A DNA stretch of 64,000 nucleotides from Ptychodera flava (GCF_041260155.1 NC_091928.1:46726137-46790136); one strand, 5' to 3'. Positions 35,511 to 47,091 are shown, numbered from the stretch's first letter. Translations and numbers: made by a program. The notes: generated by a model from the letters alone, not told the origin.

Positions 35511-37047
35511 AATTTTAACAAATACTGTCAAGACGTTGGTCGACTCTATTCCGGTGATTTGAAAAACAAAATCCACAGTTATTTTGAAGAGGAAGTTGAT
35601 TTGGATGACGTTCATTCTTGTCATCGTCCTTCGTACTCTTTCGAACTTATTTGTAAAGGCACTGATGACCATATTATTTTGAATTGTCCCTTGTATAAAT
35701 TTGAAAAGGGTAGCATTTATAAATTCTTGATTATGTCAAATTTTCATAGGAACAATAAACGTCAAGATACAGTTTGGAGAGATCTGCTTTCACTTACGGA
35801 AAATATAAAACCTTTATTCACTTCTTGTTATCTCAGTCCAATTCCCAAAAAAGAAGGAGATCTTCAATGGCGTCTTCTCCACGGTGCGTGCGCAACTGGC
35901 TCGTTTATGTTCCATTCTGGGTATAGCTCATCCTCTGATTGTATTTTCTGTAGTGCCAGAGATGACCTTTTACACATATTTTTAGAATGCCCTCGTCTTT
36001 CTCCCTTGTTCATTCTCCTTCGTAAACTCTGTCACCTTTTTCTTGGTCAGGAATGCAAGATTTTATTCTGGTGGTTTGTTTTAGGCCCACCCTTTGATAA
36101 ATCATACATGGACAAGAATACTTTTGCGCTTTTAAATTTCCTTTTTACGACAGCTAAAATTGCAATTCATGTAACAAGACGAAATGCAATTAATGGTCAT
36201 GATCCCTCAATCAGTAATATGCTTGTTTCTGTTTTTAAAAGGCGAGTTTGTGCTCGCATTTTAGAAGAATATAATTACTTCACGCTCAATTCAAACATAA
36301 GTGCTTTCAAAAACATTTGGTGTATTAATAACGTCATTGCTTCTCTAGACATTGATGGAACTTTTACTATTGATTCAATTTTGTTGTAAAGAAAATGCTT
36401 TCACCTCTAAGCACACTTTCCCTTTTGCCAAATCCTATCTCGTCCTGGGCACCGTACTCCTCACGGAATGGAAGGGGGTGGTCAGTTGGGAGGATTCTTC
36501 GTAAGCATGTACACATGCCAACGAAAAGTTTTCTCAATATACCCCTTCTCATTGGCGGTTAGGTGGCTTTTTTCTGCAAGATGTAAGGTGTTCCTGTCCT
36601 ATTCCTCGCAAATTTCTGTCACTTTTTCTTGTTTCGGATGTTTGTTCGCTTTCTCCTATTCAGTGGAGATTTTTCATGCACCTCGCATCTTGCCTTTTGT
36701 CATTAACAAAATTGTGCTTTTTTTCAGATTTAATTGGTTTCCTTCCCATGTTGAAAGTGAAATAGCTACCTGTTTGCCTTTTCACCAGTTCTCTCCGTCT
36801 CGCTCCAGCATCAGTATCATAGCCATTTTGCAGTTTTTGCTGATTTTTACAGTCCAATTTTGTTTAGTATTTTCAGTAATTGACCATCATTTGCCCTAAA
36901 GCATTTGTCAGATTTCATTTTTGCTTTTTGTCTCAAAATTTGAATTGTTTTGATATGTACTTGTCTGTACAGGAGACTATTTTTTAGTAATAAACGTTTA
37001 TTTGAAAAATCAAAAATCTTTTTCTCCTTCTACTTCTTTTTCTCCTT

Positions 37048-37177
37048 CTACACCAAGTCGTATTCTGGGAATTCTACTACTTCCATTGGTTTGTTAGGTA
37101 GGACCAAGCAAACAGCACCGTTCATTTCCTTGGCATTGGTAATTAGCTTACAGACTGCATCGGTGACATAGGACATT
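37048..37177 (-). CDS. HPGD-A exon 7 (C-terminus)
   Basis: Last exon of a short-chain dehydrogenase/reductase gene most like 15-hydroxyprostaglandin dehydrogenase, which uses NAD to oxidise the 15-OH of prostaglandins in the cytosol. It encodes the C-terminal piece MSYVTDAVCKLITNAKEMNG and ends ...FPEYDLV before TAG (37048-37050). The family ends in a comparable A/V-x-L-I ... N-G-A segment. The acceptor TCCATAG and the one-base entry phase fit exon 6. The paralogue at 58285-58414 has the same length (130 nt). LINE copy 2 ends only 36 bp downstream of the stop codon. Confidence 0.75.
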
Positions 37178-37734
37178 CTATGGAAATGATGGAATAACAC
37201 ATGGAAAAATATGGAAAACTTCATTAATTTTGTTATAATCAACAACAAGAGCGATATTTACGGTGTGTATCTTCAACCGCAAACATCGTAAAGTATTCAA
37301 GTTAGTAATTAGCTGAAATGAAAATGCTAACTTTCTCTCACTGCTGTCATATTATTGAATTATCAAGTTTGTTTGCTCCGTATGATATTGAGTGATGTAT
37401 GTGAGAGTGCTGCATGAGTCGAAATCGTATGCAAGGTTTGGGGTCAGAAAACTGCAACACCTTAGCTCGGTTATTTACCTACGCTTTGTCAACAGCGGTC
37501 TGGCTCGATGTAAAAATGCAAATAACTTTTATTATATATCATATATTTTATGTATATAAAGACAGCCGAGTAAGCCGTTCGATCGACTGTATTTCTAGTA
37601 TGGGCCATGCAAAATCGTTTAAACTCTTAGCAGTTCAAATACATTACTTGATTAATGCTAAATAATTAAAAGTTTGCCACGGGCTGCCGTTCCTTAAGGT
37701 TTTCAATTTTCTTCCAAGAACAAGCAATACTCAC

Positions 37735-37874
37735 GGTGTACTTGTTATATTCTTAGTGGTACTGACAACCAGTTCTGGATAGCGCGTGACGAGGTTTGTT
37801 TGAAGCTCGGTGTCTATTTTGCCGGGACAAATTGCTGACACGCAAATATCATTTTCCAGAAACCTTGGCTCCTT
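37735..37874 (-). CDS. HPGD-A exon 6 (ICPG region)
   Basis: 140 nt, phase 0 in, phase 2 out (donor ACACC|GTGAGT). It encodes KEPRFLENDICVSAICPGK followed by IDTELQ. The V-x-A-I-C-P-G-x-(I/V)-x-T motif is the conserved segment after the SDR active site that helps hold the nicotinamide. The paralogue at 58944-59083 is collinear without gaps. Confidence 0.8.
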
Positions 37875-38699
37875 CTGTCGAAAAACAAATAAATCATAGA
37901 GCTAGATTAAAGCTAACTATGAAGATGGGAACTGTTTCCGGCTGTATCGTTAAATTTAATATACTATCTATAGTATATAACGATTAAGCCGTGGAAATAG
38001 TGCTGGATAGTCTTGGATGGATTGTTAGATCCTTGCAACTGATTATGGGGATGTACAAATATTTTTCACCTTCCGACATTGCAAGCTATATTTTCTGAAT
38101 TTTAGACACTCTTATAGTTGAATTTCGTGTGAATATTTTTTTGAATAACTAGCTTGTAGTGAGTATAATTTCCTGCAGATTCTGCTTTTTTTCAAATGTT
38201 CAAGGTCACCAACCTCTACGATGTGCTAATGGTCAGTCCGTTGTACTGGTTGGTGAGAAATCATATCAGTGACGTATGACTGCAGTACAGGGCGTCGCCC
38301 TGTTCAGGTCAGCGTGCACTCAACGCACAACGCGCAGAACCACTGAACCGTTTAAATTATTACATGCATCAATGATTGCGGCTGCATCGGCAGTGATCAT
38401 GATCATATTGATAACAATATGCAGTATGTAAGGGGAGAGAGGTTGCCGCCAAAAGACAGTTATAATTATTTGATTATTTTTTCATTATCATGGCATTATT
38501 TCATACTTTGTATGATAACATTTAATAAATGTAATAATATGAAAACAAGTAATTGAAAAAAAGGAATAGATAATTAAGCGATAATGAGATAATAAATACA
38601 AATATTTTGGGTGATCTTACTCATAGGACGCATGACATCCATTGTTGCAACCTTGCTGTCTTCAAACAGCTATCTTAAGCATTAGCGGTAAGCAGTTAT

Positions 38700-38765
38700 C
38701 ATGTTTCTAGCCAGAGTAAGGGTAATCAAGGCCGTAGCCTGCAGGGTTGGGAGTCACCCGCAAAA
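38700..38765 (-). pseudogene. HPGD-A exon 5, decayed (active-site exon)
   Basis: Identified by comparison with 59840-59904. The stretch ATALITLTLARNM is identical in the two copies although the DNA differs at four positions, all synonymous, which indicates past selection. This copy has one extra base near the acceptor, a CGA-to-TGA nonsense change before LPTLQ, and the donor GT changed to AT (ATG|ATAACT). A normal mRNA is unlikely, so HPGD-A is probably a pseudogene although its other exons remain open. Confidence 0.6.
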
Positions 38766-39168
38766 CTGAATTTTCCATATTGCCATTATGTAAATTGATG
38801 TAAATTACCCAAATTAAAGCTAAGGCTCAGTTCTCTTTGGCAAGTTGTTCAGGCTATGACCTTGGTAACAGCGTGTTGATGTAAGAGAAATCGAAACCAG
38901 ATCTGATCAACCTGTCAGACCATCCGGCTTTTTAAACTGCGGTAGAGATACTCGGTAAATTAGGAAAAGATGCATTTCGATATACACTATCATGCCTAAC
39001 GTATCATTTATTAATCGTGATTAGCTGAGACTAACTCAAGTGACACAGAGGAAACATGATATAACATAGCTAGAAATTTTGAATGGTATGATCCTGAATA
39101 ATTAAACGTATGAAGAATAAATAAAGGGTGAGGAGATGGATGATTTTATCTGTTGAGAGTTATGTCAT

Positions 39169-39862
39169 GTTTCTATAATTTGTACCGGTTACTGTAAATT
39201 TTCATTCTAGTGATTCGCCAAATTTCAACATTTCGCCACTTGGGCTTGAATTCCCACGATTTGCCGGAGGTGTAATTCTTCAAAATTGGCGGCAAATTTA
39301 CATTTCCAAGTCTCTTCTGTTTAAATTCAATGGCAGCGCCATTCCAGGCACCCGCATGTCTCGTGAATTCCTATGATTATGCATGAAATGTCTCACGCAA
39401 GGTTGGACAATAGAAAGACAATGTAGTCGAACTTTTATCAGAACTGTAGCTGTTAAGTATCGCTTTTCATATTTCACAGCTTGGATTTAAAACAATGGTG
39501 TTGTGACATGTCTCATGCATACTATGTATTAATCATTGTGAAACAAGCGTTGGCAAGTTTTCTTGTCGACAAAGTATTGTAAATTTGAGAGTCGGACTTT
39601 GGGGGCCTTGGAATGAGCATGGAGGTAGGAAGAGAAAATACGGCGCCATCAACGTCCTGTGTAATGGAGTGAGCATTTCTCCAGGCTCTCGGAGCGAAGA
39701 GTTGCCCCAGGCAGCCATCAGGCTGACCTGGGGAAATAAAGTTTCGAGCGCAACGTTAATTCCTGTGTCGCCTGATCTATATATTTACTCCATCTACGCG
39801 TACTGTGGTCAGACCCCGATTCCTGATTCCGAACAGCCAAGAACATTTCTTACCATTTGATA
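39169..39862 (+). mobile_element. 0.69-kb insertion in HPGD-A intron 4, carrying 36 bp of HPGD exon 3
   Basis: In HPGD-B the flanks 'ttatctgttga' and 'gaagatggatag' adjoin (about 60300), so about 690 bp is extra here. Bases 39630-39665 on the plus strand are identical to the coding strand of HPGD exon 3 (reverse complement of 41070-41105; protein KRKYGAINVLCN). The insert carries this piece opposite to the host gene. No clear terminal repeats. Origin is unknown; it may be a mobile element that captured an exon piece of an HPGD paralogue. Confidence 0.65.
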
Positions 39863-40502
39863 GAAGATGGATAGTAGAAGAAAAGTTTACTATGGCGACT
39901 ATTAATATCAAATTAATAATATATTGATCGCAAAAAGACTTACACAGACGGAGCGCACCAACGTTACAATTCCAGCTTTTGTAACGTTGTAAACTGGTTG
40001 CAAGAATATTGGTATCAGTGCTAGAAAGTAATAGAATGTTGGATTTTATTAGATTACATGAATCGCGCCATATTTGTAATCCCTCTCCTTGTCTCTTTCG
40101 CTTTCTCCTTCTCTGTCAACTCGTCTGTCTGTTCGTCCATCTAAGCTGTCTGTAATCAACGACGTACACTACGTTAGTTTTCATTCCTGTGACTTCTACG
40201 GAAATGCCTCTTACTTAATAGCGTGGTCACGGGCATCTTGAAGAAAGGTATGCTTGTATTATTATAGATATGGCTTTCGCCAGCCTTTTAGGATTGTCGT
40301 CAAAAATCTCGCACAAAAAGCAAGGAAAAAAGGAATAAATAATAACTAGTAATAAGGAAAAAGTCAATGAATAAAACTGTAAACAAACTACACAATGATT
40401 CAGGGAGTGATAGAGGAACAAAAAGATAGACAAATCATAAACAAATAAATAAACAAATAATGACACAAATAAACAAATATACAAATAAACAAATGTCTGT
40501 AC

Positions 40503-40599
40503 CAACGCATGATGATGTATGGACGACAGTCCCACCAGTTCCTCCATGCTTGACGCCCATATATTCCAGAGCAAGATGAGTACCCCTGATGACGGACGT
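40503..40599 (-). CDS. HPGD-A exon 4 (catalytic Ser strand)
   Basis: 97 nt, phase 0 in, phase 1 out (donor GTTG|GTACAG). It encodes TSVIRGTHLALEYMGVKHGG then TGGTVVHTSSCV. This matches the HPGD segment VISGTYLGLDYMSKQNGG...INMSSLAG. The Ser pair includes the SDR catalytic serine. The acceptor is a weak CAAAG. Confidence 0.75.
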
Positions 40600-41015
40600 C
40601 TTTGTTTTCAAAATATACATGAAAAAGGGGAAATAAAATGCTTTAATGTTTGAACGTCGCAATGCTTGGAGGTGATCATATTTTGATTATACTTGTTCAC
40701 ACGGACCACTATTATTTCATGTCACTATTTGAAATCTTTCCTTGAAAATGTACTAATTAGGTTTTTTCTTGCCTCTTTAACAATTTCATTTTGGAAAGCG
40801 TCAAAGGGACTACTATACGTTTGCAGACTCCAAAAATGTGTTAATTCCCTTGATAGACTATGCCCATCACTCTGGCGACGATGGCGGCGCCCTTGGTGTT
40901 TTGGCCGTGTGAATAATGACTCAGTATTTCAGGAGAGAATACCATAGCTATGCTAGAGAATGAACCTATACACTCTAATTAAATGAACATACAACTTGAA
41001 TGGTAATGAAACTAC

Positions 41016-41122
41016 CAAGTTTATGTCCAAGGTTTTCTCCCATTCGATCTCGTTCAGTATCCCAGCGTTATTACACAGGACGTTGATGGCGCCGTATTTT
41101 CTCTTCGTTTCCTCGAACGCCG
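41016..41122 (-). CDS. HPGD-A exon 3 (NNAG motif)
   Basis: 107 nt, enters in phase 1 and leaves in phase 0 (donor AACTTG|GTAGTT). It encodes AAFEETKRKYGAINVLCNNA then GILNEIEWEKTLDINL. NNAG is the SDR structural motif in strand 4. W-E-K-T-L-x-I-N-L is nearly identical to mammalian HPGD. Confidence 0.85.
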
Positions 41123-42891
41123 CTATAACGATAAAAATGATTATGCGGTAGAAATGTGAGTAATTAAAATAATCTGCCGGTACATGACCAAATCTTAACA
41201 GAAAGATACTAAAAATATACTGAACGGTGAAACCCTTAAATGCCTAGTATCAAATTTAATACTGTCCATACTTGATATCGTTGGGGACAACGTTAAAAGA
41301 TCGATGTCTGATAAAAATGACAATTCTTTAGGTAAAGCGAGGGGGGTAACCTCAAAAGTTTTCTATCCGACAAAAACAAAATAACAATATCCTGCTTTTA
41401 TTTCGTTAAGAATTTTAAAACATTGCGTAGTAATTACGCATTTTCGCTCCTGTTTTGGCAAAGTCGATCGAACCCTTTGATACTTTGATATTGGTGTTAT
41501 ATTTACTGTAACAGACCAAGAAAGTTATGAATGAAATACAGCTGTTTTCATTTGAATGATGTTGTCTTTTCCAATATCACACGTCCTGAAGATGTATCAC
41601 AGTAAGGAAAAAATGGTAACCTCTAATCAACATTCAACAATTAAGTTTCATGGCGGGGTGTGCAAAACTTAAAGAATCAAGTTTTTTATCAGACATTGAA
41701 CTTTTGATGTCGCCCCTTAGTACACTGTATATACCTGTATACGAGAATACGTATGATAGCGCATACATAAAAATTGGGTTTTCTTTCCTCCTTGCAACTG
41801 CTGGTTGCGCACTACACTGCTGATCCATTCATGGCACACTTTGTACAATGTATATGTTATGCATTAACTCACAGACAAATAGAAAGACAGACTAGCAACG
41901 TGGCACGCCGTTTGTTTCATGGTCGTCTCGGTAATTTATGGCCTTTTCATATTAAAATGGGCTTCACAGGTGTTAACCTTTTCGTTCGTGGTTGATAATT
42001 GCACGAGATTATGCGAAAAGTACGACGAGATTGCATCGTGCTGCATGTCGCGTACTTACTTTGTGTGCTCTCAGGGCAGAAAGACAGCTTCACGCCAATC
42101 AAAACATAACACGCCAGAGGTTTCATTAACACCTACTTCCATGACGAAATTGTGAAAGACGTTATGAGAGACCGTAAACCATTGAGTAAAATCAGACAGT
42201 ATTGATTATTATATTCATAAAAATGTGAAAGGAATTTTTAAAATTGTAAAACTCACCTTCCCGAAGCTCAAAACTTTCCTGTTTTCGCCAGCACGCCAAT
42301 TCTGCTCAGTGCCACAGGATAACAACAACACATACTTTCGTTCAAAAATTGGAGAAAATCCCGAAACTACCGAAGGGTGCATTGTTCGCACTCTTCGGAA
42401 CAGAGAGTCGAGAGCGACCTGAGGGAGGCGAGGCGTACATGGCGGGCTTATATAACCGCTTCACACCTTGAACAATACCCGTTGCTAGTCTGTTTCTCTA
42501 TTTGTCTGTGATTAACTCAAATGCTTTTTCTTCACACATGAATAAATTGTAATTCACTTATAAGATGGTGAAATATGCTGATAATTTTATCTCGAGGTTT
42601 ATAAACCTTGTAAAACGTGAAGGAGAGGGGTGAAAGATTTCATATTATCTTATTTCTAGTTATATGCCCTGTTTTTATCAGAAAAGTGGCATTCGTTATT
42701 TAGGAGTGCTCTTGACACATTCACAATTATGTAGTTTTGTTTTTGGAACTCATGTATCTTTTTTCAAAAGATGACATATTTTCTCCAATTAGACATCTTA
42801 GAAACAGAAAATCGTAAATATAAAAAAAATATTTTCTCTACTACGTTATGTGGAAAGCAACGTTGACTTGATTAAATGTTAACTTGCCCAC

Positions 42892-43018
42892 CTCTAAATT
42901 CCGTTTCAGACGTGACGTCACAGTGAATGTAGGATACTCTGTCTATACCATGGCCTTCGGTTAGCTCCTTCACGACGTCATTACCAAGTTCATCATTGAT
43001 ATCTAAGATGGATACGCC
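42892..43018 (-). CDS. HPGD-A exon 2
   Basis: 127 nt, phase 0 in, phase 1 out (donor AGAG|GTGGGC, acceptor TTGCAG). It encodes GVSILDINDELGNDVVKELT and ends IHCDVTSETEFR. The acidic D at the end of strand 2 (LDIND) is the NAD(H)-selecting position, and CDVT is the strand-3 D-V motif of SDRs. The paralogue is at 62679-62805. Confidence 0.85.
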
Positions 43019-43051
43019 CTGCAATGTAAATTAAATAATTATTAGGATGTA

Positions 43052-43053
<2 letters not shown>

Positions 43054-43110
<57 letters not shown>
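43054..43110. repeat. (GA)n microsatellite in HPGD-A intron 1
   Basis: Pure GA tract 35 bp upstream (gene sense) of exon 2. The same tract is at the same place in HPGD-B (62842-62905), so it predates the duplication. Confidence 0.95.
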
Positions 43111-43112
<2 letters not shown>

Positions 43113-43329
43113 TGTTAAGGAGTCATGTAGCGACTTTGAGTTAATCATAACATGCTCTAATTGTTATTGCTTACACAATCTAAGGGCCTTACTACTGTCT
43201 ATTTATACAATAAACACATTATATGACACATGCCATAAGTGGACGTTAGGGGGCCTTCAGTATTTATGAGGGGATGGGCCAGAGTATTTGGTCGGAACGG
43301 TCACATTTTCAAAACGTAGCCTGGCAGAG

Positions 43330-43528
43330 GGTCACAATCTACTTTGCCAAGTTTATGATAGATGCAAATAAATGAGTTTTGTGAGAAATTTAAAAACAAA
43401 ACTACCATGTATCAACATTTTTGGTGAAATTCCAAAATCAAATTTCCTATACACACTATGCACTTGTAGCCTAATTATCCTAATCACAAGTAAATTTATG
43501 CCAATTATCGAACGTTTAAAAATGCACT
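43330..43528. repeat. Satellite-like 160-190-bp repeats, left portion
   Basis: Start of a tandem array whose units carry 'gaaattccaaaatcaaattt', 'cacacttgtaatc', 'cattatccaatgtc' and 'taaatgcacagatat'. It is interrupted here by the fold-back element and resumes at 48524. The unbroken counterpart is 63170-63800. Confidence 0.75.
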
Positions 43529-43584
43529 GGTATTTACGGAAGCGTATTCGTGCCATTTTTTGTAAGAAAAAAAAAATTAAAAAT

Positions 43585-43712
43585 CTCGTAATTACGAGTT
43601 TTTGATTCTCGTAATTACGAGTTTTTGATTCTCGTAATTACGAGTTTTAAATTCTCGTAATTACGAGAATTAAAATCTCGTAATTACGAGTTTTTGTTCT
43701 CGTAATTACGAG
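43585..43712. repeat. Palindrome array 1 (CTCGTAATTACGAG x6)
   Basis: Six exact 14-bp palindromes start at 43585, 43608, 43631, 43654, 43677 and 43699. Steps are 23 bp (last 22). Spacers of 8-9 bp are T-rich (TTTTTGATT), one reversed (AATTAAAAT). Confidence 0.95.
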
Positions 43713-44825
43713 TTTTTGATTCTCGACACTATAAGCCCTGATTCTCTTAGTTATCAGACAATCCTTAATTACTCAGTCCTTATACAGATTTGAGCTCTTA
43801 TTTCTCATACATATTGTTGGTTATTGTTCAATATGGTGTTTTTCAATATTGTATTATCTTGATTTATAAGGTGTAGTAAGCAATTATAATACACTCGTAG
43901 ATGAATAAATAAATGAATGAACTTTGGACTGTTACATAGCTACAATTGTAGATATTCAGTATGTTATCCATTAGATCAAAAGTCAAGCATAATAGCGTGT
44001 AGATTTTGTCTGGCTGGATAAACACTCTTTTTAGGGTGAAATATCGATAGTATGACATTATGCAAATATTTCACATCTGTCAACACCTTTATTAGAGTCT
44101 CACAACCTGATAAACACCCCCTCCCCGCCTAAGGAGATAATCCCCGAACTACGAATACCTGCCGATGTGAGTTATTTTTTTTACATCCAGCATAGATTGG
44201 CAGTTGTCATCATGTTGGGTTTGCACTAGAAACTATGACGAACAACTGACATCTTCTGATACCCCTTCATGTCTGAAAAAGACATCAAAAACAGCAGTGA
44301 ATGAGGAAGTCGGACAGATTTCTAACTTCCAGATTAGTATTATTTGCTGACAAAGATTGACACAATCAAAGTTTGTATGGGGACAGATAAAGTAAAGAAT
44401 GTTTAGCAATCTGTGTCTTTGCATTGCTTCCTCCTAATGTAAAAGAATAGTACACAAACATGATTATGATCAAGATGAATGACCGAATTGAAGTGCAACT
44501 CATTTCAAGAACCCAAGAAATGATTGAAAATGGCAAATAACAGCGAAAATATGTTTATTTTTATCACAGGTGTTATCAAGTAGAAGTGATAAGTAAATCT
44601 CAAAATAGACGATGAGTTGAAATAACGCAGTGATAGTTAAATTTTCATATGCTTCCATAAACATTGAAATTACAAAATCATCATTATGCAAACATTCTGG
44701 CAATTTGAAAACCTCATAATTTTGAGATTTTTAGAAATTTGCGATTACTTGACTGTAGTTTTTGACGATGTATTCATTATTTGCAATGACAATGACGGAC
44801 TATAGATTCTCATGACAAGTTAATT

Positions 44826-44960
44826 CTCGTAATTACGAGTTTTAATTCTCGTAATTACGAGTTTTTAATTCTGGTAATTACGAGTTTTAATTCTCGTAAC
44901 TATGAATTTTTGAATCTCGATATTACTGGTTTTAATTCTCGTAATCATGTGTCTTCATTC
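44826..44960. repeat. Palindrome array 2, partly decayed
   Basis: Two exact CTCGTAATTACGAG units (44826, 44848) are followed by mutated ones (CTGGTAATTACGAG at 44871, then CTCGTAACTATGAA and others). Confidence 0.85.
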
Positions 44961-45834
44961 TCGTTATCTACTCAAATGGCGTACTATCATGGCCTCTACA
45001 CATTGTAGTTTTCCTCCAGCTACATTATTACCTCTATCTAACATTATTACAAGACTTTGGTCAGTCTGGGGGCATGATATATCATAGCCATTAACATGAG
45101 AATGTTGCAATAGTGTTAAGGAAGTCTGTGCCTGTATAGAAACAAAACACTTCAGCCATGTTGCTTAGTTTGCCAATTTAAGGGCAACTTGTAATCTGTA
45201 AACTCTGTACTTAGTGGATCAGCAAATCAAAATTAAAATTTACAGTTCTCACTTGCACCGAATGTCAAAAAGTTTGATACATCGCGACCATATTTGAAAA
45301 AATGCATTTATTCACAGCATAAATGTAATAAATAAAATTAAACTGAACTACAATTGATGACTAACAAACTTACAAGAAGAAAACAGTCAAATATTGATTG
45401 CAAATGGCATTGGTATTCTCAAACAGGTGCGTTTGTTAAATTGTGTCTAGCCTATCGCAATACGTTTCCATGTGATTTACTCAAAGTTCACCATCCATAT
45501 TTTGGATCACTATCCGGTCAATCTGAAACTGATGGGAAAATAAGATATTTTAGAACATAATTCCATCACAACATGATGTATTAACAAACCCATCGATACA
45601 ACGCACACTGCACGCATGAACGCACAATGCAAGGCAAGCTGTACAATGAAAATATTTTGCAACTATATTAAGCAGAATTAGTAGGTAATATGTACAATGC
45701 TCTTTAAGAGGAATTGACTTGACTTCTTTCAATTAATTCCTGTTATTACTTATCAACTGATAGGGACATTAAACAGATCGCCCTGCATCAACTTAGATGT
45801 GAGCGCACAGCAAACATGGAGCTGTTCATACAGC

Positions 45835-46093
45835 ATGCATATGCATAGCCCTGCGTACAGGTCTGTGTATTCCCGGCGTTATAAGGCCTCCACCACAGCC
45901 CTGCAACGGTCTATGGAGATAACTGGCGACTGCGGTCCGGATCCGGATCGCAACGAAAAAACGGTCTTTTGGCCGAAATTCTTCTCTATCAGGGCAAAAT
46001 CCTTTCCCTGCCTACCTTTACCTCCTAAGGACCCCCAGGAGGCCGTATAACGCCGGGTACACACAGACCTGTACGCAGGGCTAGCATATGCAT
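45835..46093. mobile_element. 259-bp MITE nested in the fold-back element
   Basis: ATGCATATGCATAGCCCTGC on the left mirrors ATGCATATGCTAGCCCTGC on the right. The inverse match runs about 56 bp (through 'gtacaggtctgtgt' and 'ccggcgttata.ggcctcc'). The GC content is higher than in the surroundings. The centre has 'gtccggatccggatcgcaac'. No coding. Confidence 0.85.
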
Positions 46094-46710
46094 GGTGGGT
46101 TGCTGTTGAACTAGGGGTCATACAGGTCAATCACTCTTATGCCGCGCATTCGTGGCTAGCACATCGGTGATCATTGGATGGCATAGGTCTCTTATCCATA
46201 ACAGGAAACTGACCAATCTAGAAAGAAACATTTCAGTGAAAATTCAGGCCAACTACACCGCGTTTCCGACAAGAACTTTCCGTCCGCCCTTAGCTTAGCT
46301 GTGGCTGTGAGTGACCTTGACAACACTACATTCACTGATAATGGCGTCATTGAAAACAGTCGACGATGTAGTATGCTCATGTAATTCCGTTCAATTGCAG
46401 ATCTTACCTTTCCGTTTTGTAACACTCAAACAACTGCCCAATGAAGTTCCTGCTTCTTAAAATGTTTGTAATTGTTGACTGACTTCGAACATGTCGCACT
46501 GTTGGTGTGGTCAAATGGCTGGCATGGAAGGACTCGTCCCTTTGAAGCATGTTGCGTTCTCTTTCACCACGTGTCATTAAAAGGAGAAGTCGGCTACAAA
46601 TAGACGCTTTAGCACAGAAGTGTTAAATAAAACAAAACCCCAAGGAGCCCACGCAAATATTATTTGCTGAGCAGAAATATCACAAGAAAGGTGATGTCGA
46701 GAATTAAAAT

Positions 46711-47091
46711 CTCATAATTACGAGAATCAAAATCTCGTAATTACGAGAATCAAAAACTCGTAATTACGAGAATCAAAAACTCGTAATTACGAGTTTTTGA
46801 TTCTCGTAATTACGAGTTTTTATTTCTCGTAATTACGAGATTTCAAATCTCGTAATTACGAGATTTAAGAACTCGTAATTACGAGAATCAAAAACTCGTA
46901 ATTACGAGTTTTTGATTCTCGTAATTACGAGATTTCAAATCTCGTAATTACGAGATTTCAAATCTCGTAATTACAAGAGTTCAAATCTCGAAATGACGAG
47001 AATAAAAACTCGTAAATACGAGAATCAAAAACTCGTAATTACGAGAATCAAAAACTCGTAATTACGAGAATCAAAAACTCGTAATTACGAG
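46711..47091. repeat. Palindrome array 3, about 17 units at a 23-bp period
   Basis: Exact CTCGTAATTACGAG units start at 46734, 46757, 46780, 46803, 46826, 46849, 46872, 46895, 46918, 46941, 47032, 47055 and 47078. Mutated ones start at 46711, 46964, 46987 and 47009. The register is kept almost perfectly over 380 bp, while the 9-bp spacers change between AATCAAAAA, TTTTTGATT and TTTCAAAT-type, in both orientations. Confidence 0.95.

Larger units (their letters stand above)
31085..36389 (+). pseudogene. LINE copy 2 ORF2, broken and interrupted
   Basis: The endonuclease domain is open from 31085 to about 31830 (GGDFNC and SDHSLV present). A frameshift at about 31833 and stops at about 31935 and 31985 end it. 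The RT frame is open again at about 32526-33935 with LDQEKAFDRV, RQGCSLSGQ and AYADD (33162-33176). A frame break near 33935 and the insert at 34100-35510 separate the C-terminal knuckle part (35559-36389, CIFCSARDDLLHIFLEC). Not functional. Confidence 0.8.
29344..37011 (+). mobile_element. Tx1/L1-type LINE, copy 2 (interrupted by an insert)
   Basis: Head-to-tail with copy 1 and nearly identical to it for most of its length. It is longer because of a 1.4-kb insert at about 34100-35510. It begins with the same 'ccgccatattgg' and ends at the same 'tttgaaaaatc'. A patch at about 31926-32160 is much more divergent than the rest. The 3' end lies 36 bp from the HPGD-A stop codon, separated by 'ttctccttctac'-type pyrimidine sequence. 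Confidence 0.88.

Noticed and set aside
38270..38350. Highly conserved 'gtacagggcgtcgccctgtt' region as a coding exon with Tyr-Cys
   Set aside because: The frame with Y-C stops within a few codons and has no Lys at +4; the segment contains a short inverted repeat and looks non-coding.
38610..38655. Possible HPGD exon encoding ATMDVMRPMSK (ATMDFLRFMSK in the other copy)
   Set aside because: The true counterpart of this segment is exon 4 (40503-40599). The piece would duplicate it, its phases do not fit both neighbours, and several differences between copies change the protein.
45799..46130. Opposed 83-codon frames on both strands with similar beginnings
   Set aside because: They mirror each other because they lie on the inverted arms of the 259-bp MITE.
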